From Amarolinea sp964580725 (GTDB taxonomy: Bacteria > Chloroflexota > Anaerolineae > SSC4 > Amarolineaceae): 64,000 nt of DNA. Below are positions 16,801 through 25,998 of this stretch, piece after piece; positions within the stretch are counted from its first letter, which is position 1, and every line of letters starts with the position of its first letter. Location: NCBI GenBank assembly GCA_964580725.1, contig CAZOLV010000002.1, positions 81,664 to 145,663 of the forward strand, given 5' to 3'. A model generated the notes under the pieces. The model was not told where the DNA came from, searched no databases, and worked only from the letters and a program-made list of their open reading frames with translations. The position numbers and the translations under genes were made by a program.

Positions 16801-18045
16801 ATGAGCGATATGCGCACCAAAATTCCTGCCCCTTGTCGCCACGGCCGGACGCTGCCCTGGCTGTTGATTGCGATCCTGCTGCTCGCCAGTTGCAGCCAGC
16901 CTGACCCGGCGCCAACACCGACGCCGACCAAAACCCCCAAACCGCCCGCTTCGGCGCTGGCCACGACGGCTCCGGCCACCGACACCCCGGCGCCGCTGGC
17001 CACAACAGTCCCGGCCACCGACACCCCGGCACCGCCGACCGACACGCCCGCGCCGCCCACCGCCACCCCCACCAACACCCCGCTGCCAAACAATTATCTT
17101 GACCCGACCAAAGACCCGAACTTGTCGCCCTTCACCGGCCTGCCGCTGACCGATGCGGCTGTGCGCGACCGGCGGCCATTGGCGATCAAGGTGGCCAACA
17201 CCGAAAACGTGCGGCCCCAGGCCGGCCTGAGCGCCGCCGATGTGGTGATCGAGCAGCGCGTCGAGTTCAACCTGACGCGCTTGACGGTGATCTATCACAG
17301 CCAGGGCGCCGACCGCATCGGCTCGATCCGCAGCGCCCGCCTGCCCGACCTGGAATGGCCGGCAGTGTTCGATGCAGTGCTCTGCTTCTCTGGCGGCGTC
17401 GAGCCGGTGCGCCAGAAGCTCTACGCCTCGGACTTCGCCGACCGCATCCTGGAACAGGCGCGCAACGGCAACGCCTATTTCCGCGATTCGAACATCTCCG
17501 TGCCGCACAACCTCTTCGCCAGCACGGCCACCCTCTGGAACGTGGCCGCGGCGCGCGGCTGGAACCAACGCCCGCAACCGGCCCTCGGTTGGGTTTTCAG
17601 TCCCAACGCGCCGGCGGGCGGGCGCGCCGTGACGACGCTTGGCATCCCCTATCCCACCGGCAGCGATCGCGTGCAGTGGCGCTTCGACGCCGGCAGCGGA
17701 CGCTGGCTGCGCTGGCAGGGAGGCGTTGTTCACAGCGACGCGACAACCGGCGCACAACTGGCGAGCGCCAACGTCGTGGTGATGGCCGCCAACCATGTCC
17801 CCACGCTGATCCTGGAGCATGGCACGGTGGACACCGGCGTCAACCGCTCCATCGAAATCCAGGTGTGGGGCGAAGGCCCGGCCACAGTCTACCGCGATGG
17901 CCAGGCGTATCAGGGCAAGTGGATCCGCAATGGTCGCTATGACCCGCTGCGCTTCGTGGACAGCAGCGGCAATCTGATCCCCCTCAAGCCGGGCAACACC
18001 TGGCTGGAACTGACCCCGTTGGACATGAAAGTCACCGCTGAGTGA
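16801..18045 (+). CDS. DUF3048 lipoprotein with Thr/Pro linker
   Basis: 414 residues from the ATG at 16801. The N-terminus is a lipoprotein signal with the lipobox LLASC near residue 25, then about 70 residues of Thr/Pro/Ala repeats, a typical extracytoplasmic spacer. The DUF3048 (YerB-like) fold begins at FTGLPLTDAAV and includes RPLAIKVANTENVRPQAGL, DVVIEQRVEFNLTRL and RIGSIRSARLPDLEW. The C-terminal part has WLRWQGGV and VGPGNTW-like ILKPGNTW sequence. The biochemical role of DUF3048 is not established; it is exported. It is followed 48 bp later by a paralogue. The upstream Met at 16723 lies before the -10 box and is rejected as the start. Confidence 0.88.
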   Translation: MSDMRTKIPAPCRHGRTLPWLLIAILLLASCSQPDPAPTPTPTKTPKPPASALATTAPATDTPAPLATTVPATDTPAPPTDTPAPPTATPTNTPLPNNYLDPTKDPNLSPFTGLPLTDAAVRDRRPLAIKVANTENVRPQAGLSAADVVIEQRVEFNLTRLTVIYHSQGADRIGSIRSARLPDLEWPAVFDAVLCFSGGVEPVRQKLYASDFADRILEQARNGNAYFRDSNISVPHNLFASTATLWNVAAARGWNQRPQPALGWVFSPNAPAGGRAVTTLGIPYPTGSDRVQWRFDAGSGRWLRWQGGVVHSDATTGAQLASANVVVMAANHVPTLILEHGTVDTGVNRSIEIQVWGEGPATVYRDGQAYQGKWIRNGRYDPLRFVDSSGNLIPLKPGNTWLELTPLDMKVTAE

Positions 18046-18093
18046 CGCAGGGTTGGCGGACAGATCCGCATCGTAAAGAGGAGGTTGACCGTG

Positions 18094-19128
18094 ATGACAT
18101 CTCGACGATCTGAGCGATGGGTGCGAGCGGCGCTTGGGCTGGTTGTTCTGTTGGCGCTGACCGTGGCGCCGGCAGGGGCCAGCGCACGACCGGGCGACGG
18201 CTCCACGGCGCCGTTCACCGGGCTGCCGATCAAGGACGCCAAGGTGCTGACACGCCGCCCGCTGGCCATCAAAGTGGCCAACACGGTCAATGTGCGGCCG
18301 CAGGCCGGGCTGAGCAAGGCCGATGTGGTGATCGAGCAGCGCGTCGAGTTCAACCTGACGCGCATGACCGCCATCTTCCACAGCCAGGGCGCCGAACGCA
18401 TCGGCTCGATCCGCAGCGCCCGCCTGCCCGACTTGGAGTGGCCGGTGATCTTCGATGCCGTGCTTTGCTTTTCGGGCGCATCCACCGAAGTGCGCAAGAT
18501 GATCTACGAGTCCGATTTCAAGGAACGCGTGCTGGAACAGGCGCTCAACGGCCCCTCCTATTTCCGCGACCCCAAACGCTCTGTGCCGCACAACCTCTTT
18601 GCCAGCACGACGACTCTGTGGAACGTGGCCCAGAAGCGCAGTTGGAACAAAGCGCCCGAACCGAAACTCGGTTGGGTGTTCGACGCCGCCGCGCCGACGG
18701 GCGGCGGCGCTGTAAAAACCCTCAAGATCCCTTATCCGACCGCCAGCGATCGAGTCGAATGGCGCTTCGATGCGACCGGCAATCGCTGGCTGCGCTGGCA
18801 GGGCGGCGTCACGCACAAGGACGGACTGACCAACGCCCAGTTGACAGCGGCCAACGTGGTCGTCCTCAGCGCCGTCCACGTCGCCACCCCTATCCTGGAA
18901 CACGGCACGGTGGACGTGGGCGTCAATCGTTCGATCGAAATCCAGATTTGGGGCGAAGGCCCGCTCACCGTCTATCGTGACGGCAAGGCCTATCCCGGCA
19001 AATGGGTGCGGTCGGAGCGCCATGCGCTGTTTACCTTCCTGGACAACAACGGCCAGGTGATCCCGCTCAAACCGGGCAACACATGGATCGAGATCGTCAC
19101 GCCAGAGATGAAGGTCACGGCGTCCTGA
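18094..19128 (+). CDS. DUF3048 protein, secreted paralogue of the preceding gene
   Basis: 344 residues. The start is set by AGGAGG at 18079-18084, 9 nt before the ATG at 18094 (a GTG at 18091 is an alternative). The signal peptide has no lipobox: ALGLVVLLALTVAPAGASA. The mature part begins almost directly with FTGLPIKDAKV and repeats the same DUF3048 blocks as the previous gene (KVANTVNVRPQAGL, EQRVEFNLTRMTAIFHSQGA, SIRSARLPDLEW), with about two thirds of positions the same by eye. The Thr/Pro linker is missing. It looks like a tandem duplication in which one copy is lipid-anchored on a stalk and the other released or differently placed. Confidence 0.9.
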   Translation: MTSRRSERWVRAALGLVVLLALTVAPAGASARPGDGSTAPFTGLPIKDAKVLTRRPLAIKVANTVNVRPQAGLSKADVVIEQRVEFNLTRMTAIFHSQGAERIGSIRSARLPDLEWPVIFDAVLCFSGASTEVRKMIYESDFKERVLEQALNGPSYFRDPKRSVPHNLFASTTTLWNVAQKRSWNKAPEPKLGWVFDAAAPTGGGAVKTLKIPYPTASDRVEWRFDATGNRWLRWQGGVTHKDGLTNAQLTAANVVVLSAVHVATPILEHGTVDVGVNRSIEIQIWGEGPLTVYRDGKAYPGKWVRSERHALFTFLDNNGQVIPLKPGNTWIEIVTPEMKVTAS

Positions 19129-19170
19129 TCTTGCCAAATGCGCACGTGCGAAACCGCCGATGGAGATTTC

Positions 19171-20304
19171 ATGCCTGACAACATTCACAGCGAACCGCTG
19201 CCCGACCTGCAGACTCTGCCGCCCGCCGTGCGCGGCTACATCGAGATGCTGCAGGCGGAAAACCGCAGCCTGCGCGCCGAACTGGAACAACTGAAAGGTG
19301 GGCGTCGCCCAATGCCCGCGTCTGCGTCAGCGCCGGCGCGTGCGGCCATCGCCGAAGCGGCCGAGCCGGCGCCGCCGCTGCCAACGATCCAATATCCGGC
19401 CTCCGTCATGCTGATCACTGTCAGCGCCCAGGGCATGGTCAAGCGCACCCCGCTCAACAACTACGGCAGACAGCGCCGCGGCGGCATGGGGGTGTACGAC
19501 ATCAAGCTGAAAGAGGGCGACACGCCGGCGTTTCTGCTGATTGCGCATGAAAACGAGGCGCTGGTGATAGTCACCACCCGCTGTCGCGCCTTCCGCCTGC
19601 CGGTGAGCAGCCTACCGCTCACCGATGTGCGCGAACGTGGCGAGTCGGCGGCCGAGCGCCTGCGTTTGACCGAAGGAGAGCGCATCAGCGCCCTGCTGAC
19701 GGTGGACGACGCCGCCGAGGCAGAGCGTCCCTGGGTGTTGATGTGCAGCGCCAGCGGTGTTGTGCGTCGCGTGCGCCGCAACGTTTTTGGCCCGGCCCTG
19801 GCCGACGGCACGATTCTGTACGACCCGAAAGAGGGCGGCGCCCCCGCACTGCTGCGCCTCAGCCGCGGCGACGGCGATCTCTTCCTGGCCAGCGATTCCG
19901 GTCTGGGCATTCGCTTCGAGGAAAAGCTGGCATCGCACCGGGGCGTGCGCGGGATGCGGTTGTCGCCGCAGGAGCGCCTGGTGGGGCTGGCGCCGCTGGC
20001 GGCCGCCAACAGCGTGCTCTTGATCAGCGCCGATGGGCAGGGTGTACGGCGCGAGATGGAGAGTTTCAGCGCCAGCAAATCGGCCGGGGGCCAGGGCAAG
20101 ATCGCCATCAAGACCGATGCGCTGGTGGCCGCTCTGCCGGTGAGCGAGAACGACGAAGTGCTGTGCATTAGCGCCTTCGCCAAGCTGATCCGCTTCGATG
20201 CGGCCGAAGTGCCGACGCGCAGCGGCGTGGCGCAAGGGGTCAGTGTCATGGAACTGCGCGGCGATCGTGTCACGGCGGTCATGGTCTGTACGCCGCCGGG
20301 TTGA
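19171..20304 (+). CDS. Stand-alone GyrA C-terminal-type beta-propeller with GyrA box
   Basis: 377 residues from the ATG at 19171, with TGGAGA upstream. Residues about 18-45 form a short coiled coil, then an Ala/Pro-rich linker. From about 75 the sequence is a series of beta blades like the DNA-wrapping C-terminal domain of gyrase A: VMLITVSAQGMVKRTPLNNY, LLIAHENEALVIVTT, LFLASDSGLGIRFEE, VLLISADGQGVRR, VLCISAFAKLIRF. The GyrA-box heptapeptide QRRGGMG is at residues 101-107, in blade 1, where gyrase needs it to wrap DNA. There is no topoisomerase catalytic domain. It may bend or wrap DNA on its own or join gyrase subunits. Confidence 0.88.
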   Translation: MPDNIHSEPLPDLQTLPPAVRGYIEMLQAENRSLRAELEQLKGGRRPMPASASAPARAAIAEAAEPAPPLPTIQYPASVMLITVSAQGMVKRTPLNNYGRQRRGGMGVYDIKLKEGDTPAFLLIAHENEALVIVTTRCRAFRLPVSSLPLTDVRERGESAAERLRLTEGERISALLTVDDAAEAERPWVLMCSASGVVRRVRRNVFGPALADGTILYDPKEGGAPALLRLSRGDGDLFLASDSGLGIRFEEKLASHRGVRGMRLSPQERLVGLAPLAAANSVLLISADGQGVRREMESFSASKSAGGQGKIAIKTDALVAALPVSENDEVLCISAFAKLIRFDAAEVPTRSGVAQGVSVMELRGDRVTAVMVCTPPG

Positions 20305-20323
20305 CGGGTCAAGGAGGATCAAC

Positions 20324-21190
20324 ATGGGAGAGATCAGTCTTGCCCAGGCTGTAGAGGAGTTTGCACGCGTGACGCAGGGCGCCGCGGCCGCTGACCTGGA
20401 GCGACCCTGGGAGTGGGGCGCCTATGACGAAGGCGTGCGCTTCGCCTTTTTTCGTACTTACGAGGAGCTGCGTGAACTGGCGGTGCGTCTGTTGACTGCC
20501 CGCAGCGCCGCCGGCTGCACGCCGACGGCCAGTCAGCGCATCCTGGCGCTCTATCACCTGGCGTATCGTGATCTGCGGGCCGCGCTGCTAGGTGTGTCGC
20601 CGGCCCTGGCCGTGCAGGCGCCTGCCGTGGGTGAATGGTCGGTGCAGCAAACCCTGGCCCACATGACGGAGGCCACGATCGGTTTCTACGCGGTGGTGCG
20701 CTGCACGCTGGACAACCGGCGCGGCGGCGGGGAAGAACCGCCGGACATGACCGATGAGCTTTGGCAGTCCACGGCTGGCGTCAGTTTCGAGGCGCTGAAC
20801 GCACAGCTCGAAGGCGAATTCGCGGGCCTCCTGGCCCTCGACGCCGCCTGGCATGATCGCGTCCTGGCCGAATTTGCCGACGTGACCGAAGAAGAGCTAA
20901 GCTGGCCCGCCCGCTACTGGGAAGGGTACGACATGCCGCTGCGCTTTCGCCTGCATCGCTTCGACGCACATCTGCGCCAGCATACCATCCAGGTGGATAA
21001 GACGCTGCTGGCGCTCGATCACGAACTCACAGAAGCCCGACGCCTGCTGCGCCTGATCTACTGTGCATTGGCCGAAGTCGAAGGTGCCTTGATCGGCGCA
21101 CCGGGTCCTGTGGGCCTCGACCTTCGACGCCGAACCGCTACCGCCATCGCCGGCCGTACCCAAGAGATCGCCGCCATCCTGAAGTCATAG
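20324..21190 (+). CDS. DinB-like four-helix-bundle protein
   Basis: 288 residues; the ATG at 20324 is preceded by AAGGAGG 6 nt upstream, which fixes the start. The central part fits the DinB/YfiT superfamily of metal-binding four-helix bundles: GEWSVQQTLAHMTEATIGFY supplies the first His, and HRFDAHLRQHTIQVDK supplies the second and third in an HxxxH-like spacing. These proteins often act as thiol-dependent S-transferases, but no substrate can be deduced. The N-terminal 60 residues (with FAFFRTYEELREL) form an additional helical part. It follows the propeller gene by 19 bp and is probably co-transcribed. Confidence 0.8.
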   Translation: MGEISLAQAVEEFARVTQGAAAADLERPWEWGAYDEGVRFAFFRTYEELRELAVRLLTARSAAGCTPTASQRILALYHLAYRDLRAALLGVSPALAVQAPAVGEWSVQQTLAHMTEATIGFYAVVRCTLDNRRGGGEEPPDMTDELWQSTAGVSFEALNAQLEGEFAGLLALDAAWHDRVLAEFADVTEEELSWPARYWEGYDMPLRFRLHRFDAHLRQHTIQVDKTLLALDHELTEARRLLRLIYCALAEVEGALIGAPGPVGLDLRRRTATAIAGRTQEIAAILKS

Positions 21191-21350
21191 ACGACGAGCA
21201 ATGACATCTGCTTGATCCTGCATGGAGGCGATCTGAGCGGGCAGTAGCGCGATCACATCGCCAGTCCTCATTTTTTTCGCCGGTGCCCCTGACCCCGTGG
21301 CGCACGCCGCTGTCACCTACGCCATTCCTGACCGCATCTGAACTGCTGAC

Positions 21351-22703
21351 TCAGCCCGTTGCGCCAGCACTGCGCCAGGCGGCGACGCTGAAACCAAATC
21401 CTTTGGGCGTCATGGAGGGCAGGTAGGCCTTCTTCAGCCGATAGTTGGCCGGATTCAACCGCAGCTCGACGTGATGCAGCAGCGTTGCGATCACCAGCAT
21501 GATCTGCACCTCGGCCAGGCCGGCACCCAGACAGGTGTGCGGCCCGGCGCCAAAGGGTGCAAAGACGCCGCGCTTCTTGTGCTCCAGGCGCGGCTCGCTG
21601 TAGCGCGTGATGTCAAACTCGTAGGGCCTGGCGTAGAATTCCTCGGAAAAGTGCGGTGATGCGTTGGCCACCATGAAGTGCTCGCCCTTCGGAATGACGA
21701 AGCCGCCAAACTCGAGATCGCGGGCAGCCACGCGCGGCAGAACGCCCGCCACGGGGTAGAGGCGCAGGGCTTCCAGCGCCGTCGCGTGCAGCGTGGGCAA
21801 GGCGCGCAGACTGGCAGCGGCCGGCAGGCCGCCGGCAAAGGCCTCGTCAACTTCCTTGCGCGCCTGTGCCAGGATGTCCGGGTGCTTGAGCAGCTCGTAG
21901 AGCATGAAAGAGGAGACATTGGCCACGGTGTCGAGGCCGGCAAAGTAGCCCGCCAGGGTCAGAAAGAGCGCCTCGTCGTGATTTAGAAACTCCGGGTCCT
22001 GCTGGCTGACGTCGGCCAGATTGTCCAGGAAGTTGTCTTCATCGGCCTCTGGACGGTTCGCCTGCCGCTCGCTGAAGACCGCGCGGGCAAAGTCCTTGAC
22101 GCGCGCCCGCGCCCGCTGATATTCCGGCCGTTGCAGCTTGCTGACCGGCCGCGCCCGCGAGATGTAGACCTCCATCAGAGTGTTCCACCACAGCACGATG
22201 TCGTCGAAATGATCGCCAGGTGTGCGCCCGTTGCTCAACAGCCCCAGGATGTCGGCGGTGATGCGCTGCATGAACCGCACGCCTTCGATGCGGGCGCCAA
22301 CCGGATGGCGGCGCAGCGACTCGACGACGACGTTTGCGGCCAGGGGGATGTTGCTCGTCAGCGCCTCGCGAGAGAAGCTCTGTCGCATCAAGCGGCGCAT
22401 ACGGGCATGTTCCGGGCCGTCGAGCATGGTCAGCGTGCGGCGGCCGCCAAAGTCGCGTACCACCGGCTCCCAGATGTCCCAGGCAGTGAACGCGTCGGCC
22501 TGCGTCGCCAAGGCGATGTTGATCTCCGGCCCCGCCAGCACCTTGAATTCGCGCCCCAGGGCGCGCACGCGGAAGATCACGCCGAGCTGGCGATACTGGG
22601 TGTAGAAGAAGTCCTGCGCATCGTTGGCCAGGGCCAAAATGCTGCCGACGAACGGCAGACCCGGCGCCAGCGGCGGCATGCGAGTCGTTGTGTCAGTTTT
22701 CAT
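21351..22703 (-). CDS. Cytochrome P450
   Basis: 450 residues, the usual bacterial length. All hallmarks are present: the proline-rich PPLAPGLPFVGS near the N-terminus, the I-helix oxygen-binding motif GYFAGLDTVAN, the K-helix ExxR in ALEALR, and the heme-binding loop FAPFGAGPHTCLGAGLAE with the axial Cys. It should be a soluble heme monooxygenase; substrate unknown. The WNTLMEVYISRARPVSK segment and overall look resemble CYP120/CYP51-like bacterial forms, but the subfamily cannot be fixed by eye. No ferredoxin or reductase gene is adjacent. It is transcribed alone on the minus strand. Confidence 0.96.
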   Translation of the reverse strand: MKTDTTTRMPPLAPGLPFVGSILALANDAQDFFYTQYRQLGVIFRVRALGREFKVLAGPEINIALATQADAFTAWDIWEPVVRDFGGRRTLTMLDGPEHARMRRLMRQSFSREALTSNIPLAANVVVESLRRHPVGARIEGVRFMQRITADILGLLSNGRTPGDHFDDIVLWWNTLMEVYISRARPVSKLQRPEYQRARARVKDFARAVFSERQANRPEADEDNFLDNLADVSQQDPEFLNHDEALFLTLAGYFAGLDTVANVSSFMLYELLKHPDILAQARKEVDEAFAGGLPAAASLRALPTLHATALEALRLYPVAGVLPRVAARDLEFGGFVIPKGEHFMVANASPHFSEEFYARPYEFDITRYSEPRLEHKKRGVFAPFGAGPHTCLGAGLAEVQIMLVIATLLHHVELRLNPANYRLKKAYLPSMTPKGFGFSVAAWRSAGATG

Positions 22704-22837
22704 GGGTATCTTTCACTGATGTTTGGATAGTTGCGCTTGCGCCTGCATCTGCGTCAGGCGATCAAGCGTCGAGGATCAGCGGGGGAGGGGGATCAGGTGA
22801 ACGCGCCGGCCAGGAGGGCCGCTGGCCGGCGTCGAGA

Positions 22838-23032
22838 TCAGGGGTGCTGTGCGGAAGGTGCGTTCAGTGGCAGCGTTTCACGGCGCCGCCCGCCCGTTTC
22901 CGCATCGAACACCGCACGCTGGCGCTCGCCGCAGCGGTCACACAGGGTGATCGTTTCGACGACGCCGAAGTGCTGCTGGCGCTGTTCCAGCCGCCAATGG
23001 TGTCCCAGAATCGTACAGATGATGTTGCGCAT
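22838..23032 (-). CDS. Small protein with paired cysteines (DUF1660-like)
   Basis: 64 residues: MRNIICTILGHHW at the start and a CDRCGERQ Cys pair in the middle, giving a C-x(n)-H-H plus CxxC pattern that could hold a zinc ion. It resembles small DUF1660-type proteins. It has AGGGAGG 7 nt before the ATG and a near-consensus promoter about 60 bp upstream, so it is more likely a real gene than a chance frame. The C-terminus is basic and disordered. Function unknown. Confidence 0.7.
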   Translation of the reverse strand: MRNIICTILGHHWRLEQRQQHFGVVETITLCDRCGERQRAVFDAETGGRRRETLPLNAPSAQHP

Positions 23033-23092
23033 GGTGCAACCTCCCTTCAGCGAGCCGATACGCCCAATGCGCCGATCGTGCTTGCCTCTTTG

Positions 23093-23121
23093 ATTATAGT
23101 CCTTTTCGCCGCGCTTGACAA
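23093..23121 (-). promoter_or_regulatory. Strong sigma70-like promoter of the small zinc-ribbon gene
   Basis: On the minus strand TTGTCA (23116-23121) and TATAAT (23093-23098) with a 17-bp spacer, close to consensus, about 60 bp before the ATG at 23032. Confidence 0.75.
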
Positions 23122-23184
23122 CCCCCCTGCAAAGGCCAAAGCTGTCCTTTTCGCCGGGCCTGGCAAATCCGCTGCGAACGTCAG

Positions 23185-23850
23185 TTAGACGCCCAGATTG
23201 GCCAGCGGGTCATCCATTTCCTCCAGTGTGGCCAAACCGTAGCGCACGGCCAGCAGCGCGGCCTGCGTCCGATCCAGCACGCCGAGCTTGCTCAGAGTCG
23301 AGCTGACGTAGCCTTTGACCGTCGCCTCGGTCAGGCACAGCGCCGCGCCGATCTCTTTGTTGCTGCGCCCATGCGCAATCAGGCGCAGAATCTCGCGCTC
23401 GCGTACGGTGAGCGCCGCCATGGGGTCGGCGGGGGCGGGCATTCGAGTCATGAGACGGCGCAGGATGGTTGGGTGCATTTGGGGCCGACCGGCGGCCGCG
23501 CCGCGAATGGCTGCAATCAATTCATCGCCGCTGATATCTTTGAGCAGGTAGCCGGTGACGCCGGCGCGCAGCGCCGCATAGAGCTGGGCATCGCTGCCAA
23601 AACTGGTCAGCATGACGAGCGCCACGGCCGGCTGGCTGGCGTGAATCGCCGCCGCCGCCGCGATGCCGTCCATGTCGGGCATCTCGATGTCGAGCAGGGC
23701 AACGTCGGGGTGAGCGGTGGCGGCCAAGGCAACCGCTTCGCGCCCGGTGCGCGCTTCGCCAACCAGGCGCATCTCCGGCTCGGCTGCGATGGTTTGCCGC
23801 AGGCCGCGCCGCACCAGCTCATGGTCGTCGGCAATCAAGATCTGGATCAT
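23185..23850 (-). CDS. NarL/LuxR-family response regulator
   Basis: 221 residues. The receiver domain starts ILIADDHELVRRGL and has the phospho-acceptor Asp54 in LLDIEMPDMDG, with LTSFG and LLKDISGDEL as the switch region. The C-terminal helix-turn-helix is of the LuxR type: LTVREREILRLIAHGRSNKE and ATVKGYVSSTLSKLG. It lies 33 bp downstream of the histidine kinase gene and is almost certainly its partner. It should bind DNA after phosphorylation; the target genes are not evident. Confidence 0.96.
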   Translation of the reverse strand: MIQILIADDHELVRRGLRQTIAAEPEMRLVGEARTGREAVALAATAHPDVALLDIEMPDMDGIAAAAAIHASQPAVALVMLTSFGSDAQLYAALRAGVTGYLLKDISGDELIAAIRGAAAGRPQMHPTILRRLMTRMPAPADPMAALTVREREILRLIAHGRSNKEIGAALCLTEATVKGYVSSTLSKLGVLDRTQAALLAVRYGLATLEEMDDPLANLGV

Positions 23851-23883
23851 GTTTCCTCCTGTCGCACTCCCGCTCTACTCTTG

Positions 23884-25899
23884 TCACAGCGCCACATTGA
23901 CCTGCACGCTGGCGCCGGCGCCAGGCGCGGAGGCGACGCGCACCGTTCCGTCCAGGGCGGCCACACGTTCGCCGATGCCGCGCAGCCCCAGGCCCGTCGT
24001 CTGGCCGGCCGGATCGAATCCCTGCCCATCGTCGGTCACGGTGAGCGTCAAGCGCCCGGCCTCTTCTGTCAACGCACAGTGCGCCTGGCTCGCCCCGCTG
24101 TGTTTGACGACATTGTGCAGCGCCTCACGCGCCACGGCCAAAAGCTCATTGGTCATCTGCGCCGGCAACAGGCAGGCGGCAGGCAGATCGAGCGTGACAT
24201 GCAGCGCGTGTTGGCGCTGCAACCCGGCGCAATGGGCGCGCAGGGCAGCCGCCAGATCGCTTTCGGCGACGAGCGGGCTGCGCAACTGCGTCAGCAGCGC
24301 CCGCATCTCGGCCAGCGCCGTGCGTGCGGCAGCCTCCTGTTCGGTCAACGCGGCGCAAGCGCCGTCAGGATCGCGGCGCACCTGATTGCGGACGTGACGC
24401 AACCCCAGGCTGATGCTGAAGAGCGTTTGTGTGACCGAATCGTGCAGGTCGCGGGCCAGGTGCTGGCGCGTCTCTATCACCGCCAGGGTGCGCTGCTGAT
24501 CCACCACCTGCGCTGTGCGTTCGGTGATGCGCGTTTCCAGCTCGCGGTTGAGCGCATCGAGAGCATCGAAGGACTCGGCGTAGGCCAGCGCCAGGGCGGC
24601 CTGTTGGGTCAATGCCTGCAACTGCGCCTGTTCCTCGGCGTCGAACGGTGGGCCAAGCGGGCGCGGCCCTAGCTCGTAGTGTCCAAGCATGCGACCACCT
24701 ACCACCAACGGGGCGCTCCATGCCGGTGGGTGGGGCGTTGGGCCGGCGCTGGCGGTGGGCGGGGCCGCGTCGAGCGCAGTCAGCGTTAGTGCGCCCCAAC
24801 CGGCGCCCAGCCGGCGCGGCAGTTGATCGGTCAACAGCGCCGTGACCTCATCGCGCCGCACGACGGTGGTCAGCGTCGCCTGGGCGGCGCGCACGGCGCT
24901 CTGAAACGTCAGGCGTTCGGGGTAGAACAGCCGGTCAATGGCCCATTGGGCGCGGCCGCGCAGCGGGTTGAAGGCGGCCGCTGCCGCAAAAAGCACGACC
25001 AGCGCAGCGGCGTTGCGAAACTGCGGCAAGGCCGCCAGCAACGTGGCGGTGAGCAGCGAGGTCAGCCCAAAGTAGATCGCCAGCAGGGCCAGGGAGAGCG
25101 CGCCGTAGGCCAGGCCGCGCCGCAGCGCCGCATCAATGCCAAACAGATCATGGCGCAGAATGGTGTAGGCGACGCCAACCGGCCAGATCAGTTGTCCTGC
25201 CAACAACCACTCATCGCTGACCAGCGGCTTGCCCGTCAGAAAGCCGAGCAGGCGCAGGTAGAAGGGGATGTAGGAGATGACCATGATGAACAGCAGCAAC
25301 CGCGCCTGGCGGGCGGCGCGCACGGCGGTCGGACCGCGACTGGCGTGGAAGAGCTGCACCAGAGAGCCGAACAGCAGCGCCAACAGCCAGAAGAACGAGG
25401 CGATTGCCAGAGGCAGGCGCAGGCCGGACGCGGCGGTCAGTATGCCGAGCAACAGTGCGGCCGAAACGGCATAGACCACCGCCAGCCCGCTGCCGGTCAG
25501 TCTGCTGCGCACAGGAAAGCGCGCCGCCAGATGCAGCGCCAACGGGCCAAGCGCCATCGCGTTCACCAGGCGCAGGATGGCCAGCGGTGAGAGGGCGCTG
25601 GCGCCGAGCGGTCCGCTGGTCAGGCGCGGCAGATCGTAAAAGTCGAAGGGAAGCGCCAGAAAGCTGGCGCCGACGATGGCCAGGCAAGCGGCCAATAGCG
25701 TCGTCGTGTTGGGACGCAGCAGCGCCGGAATCAGTCCCGTGAAGAGCGCCAGCGCCGCCACTGCCAACGAAAAACGCGTCACGGCAAGCGGCTCGCTCTG
25801 CGCCGCCAACCCAAAGGCCAGCGCCTCCGCCGCAATCAACATCGCCAACAACCACAATACCTTCGAATCGGCTCGCCCCATCGGCGTCATCCCAATCAC
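23884..25899 (-). CDS. Membrane sensor histidine kinase of the HisKA_3 family
   Basis: 671 residues. About ten hydrophobic helices fill the first 340 residues, including a 7TM-like part; a GAF-like region follows (about 340-440). The dimerisation/phosphoacceptor helix has LARDLHDSVTQTLFS with His486, and the ATPase domain has EALHNVVKHSGAS, DDGQGFDPA and GLGLRGIGERVAAL. It phosphorylates the downstream NarL-type regulator. The sensed signal is unknown, perhaps a membrane-soluble ligand. An extended -10 (TGGTATAAT on the minus strand, 25946-25954) lies just upstream of the start, giving a 5' leader of about 40 nt. Confidence 0.95.
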   Translation of the reverse strand: MIGMTPMGRADSKVLWLLAMLIAAEALAFGLAAQSEPLAVTRFSLAVAALALFTGLIPALLRPNTTTLLAACLAIVGASFLALPFDFYDLPRLTSGPLGASALSPLAILRLVNAMALGPLALHLAARFPVRSRLTGSGLAVVYAVSAALLLGILTAASGLRLPLAIASFFWLLALLFGSLVQLFHASRGPTAVRAARQARLLLFIMVISYIPFYLRLLGFLTGKPLVSDEWLLAGQLIWPVGVAYTILRHDLFGIDAALRRGLAYGALSLALLAIYFGLTSLLTATLLAALPQFRNAAALVVLFAAAAAFNPLRGRAQWAIDRLFYPERLTFQSAVRAAQATLTTVVRRDEVTALLTDQLPRRLGAGWGALTLTALDAAPPTASAGPTPHPPAWSAPLVVGGRMLGHYELGPRPLGPPFDAEEQAQLQALTQQAALALAYAESFDALDALNRELETRITERTAQVVDQQRTLAVIETRQHLARDLHDSVTQTLFSISLGLRHVRNQVRRDPDGACAALTEQEAAARTALAEMRALLTQLRSPLVAESDLAAALRAHCAGLQRQHALHVTLDLPAACLLPAQMTNELLAVAREALHNVVKHSGASQAHCALTEEAGRLTLTVTDDGQGFDPAGQTTGLGLRGIGERVAALDGTVRVASAPGAGASVQVNVAL

Positions 25900-25945
25900 T
25901 CTGCCCTCTGACCTCCGCCCCCGTCCCGGTTCCCACGACTTCCCA

Positions 25946-25954
25946 ATTATACCA
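25946..25954 (-). promoter_or_regulatory. Extended -10 promoter of the two-component operon
   Basis: The minus strand reads TGGTATAAT with TATAAT at 25946-25951. No good -35 box is seen at 17 bp, which the TG extension can offset. It lies 46 bp before the kinase ATG. Confidence 0.45.
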
Positions 25955-25998
25955 CCCTTCCTCCCAACGCAGGGTGCAAACTCCCTACGAATGGGGGG

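Noticed and set aside
16573..19290. A long open minus-strand frame of about 900 codons
   Set aside because: It lies opposite the two DUF3048 genes, has no recognisable domain and an Arg/Gly/His-rich composition typical of antisense frames in GC-rich DNA.
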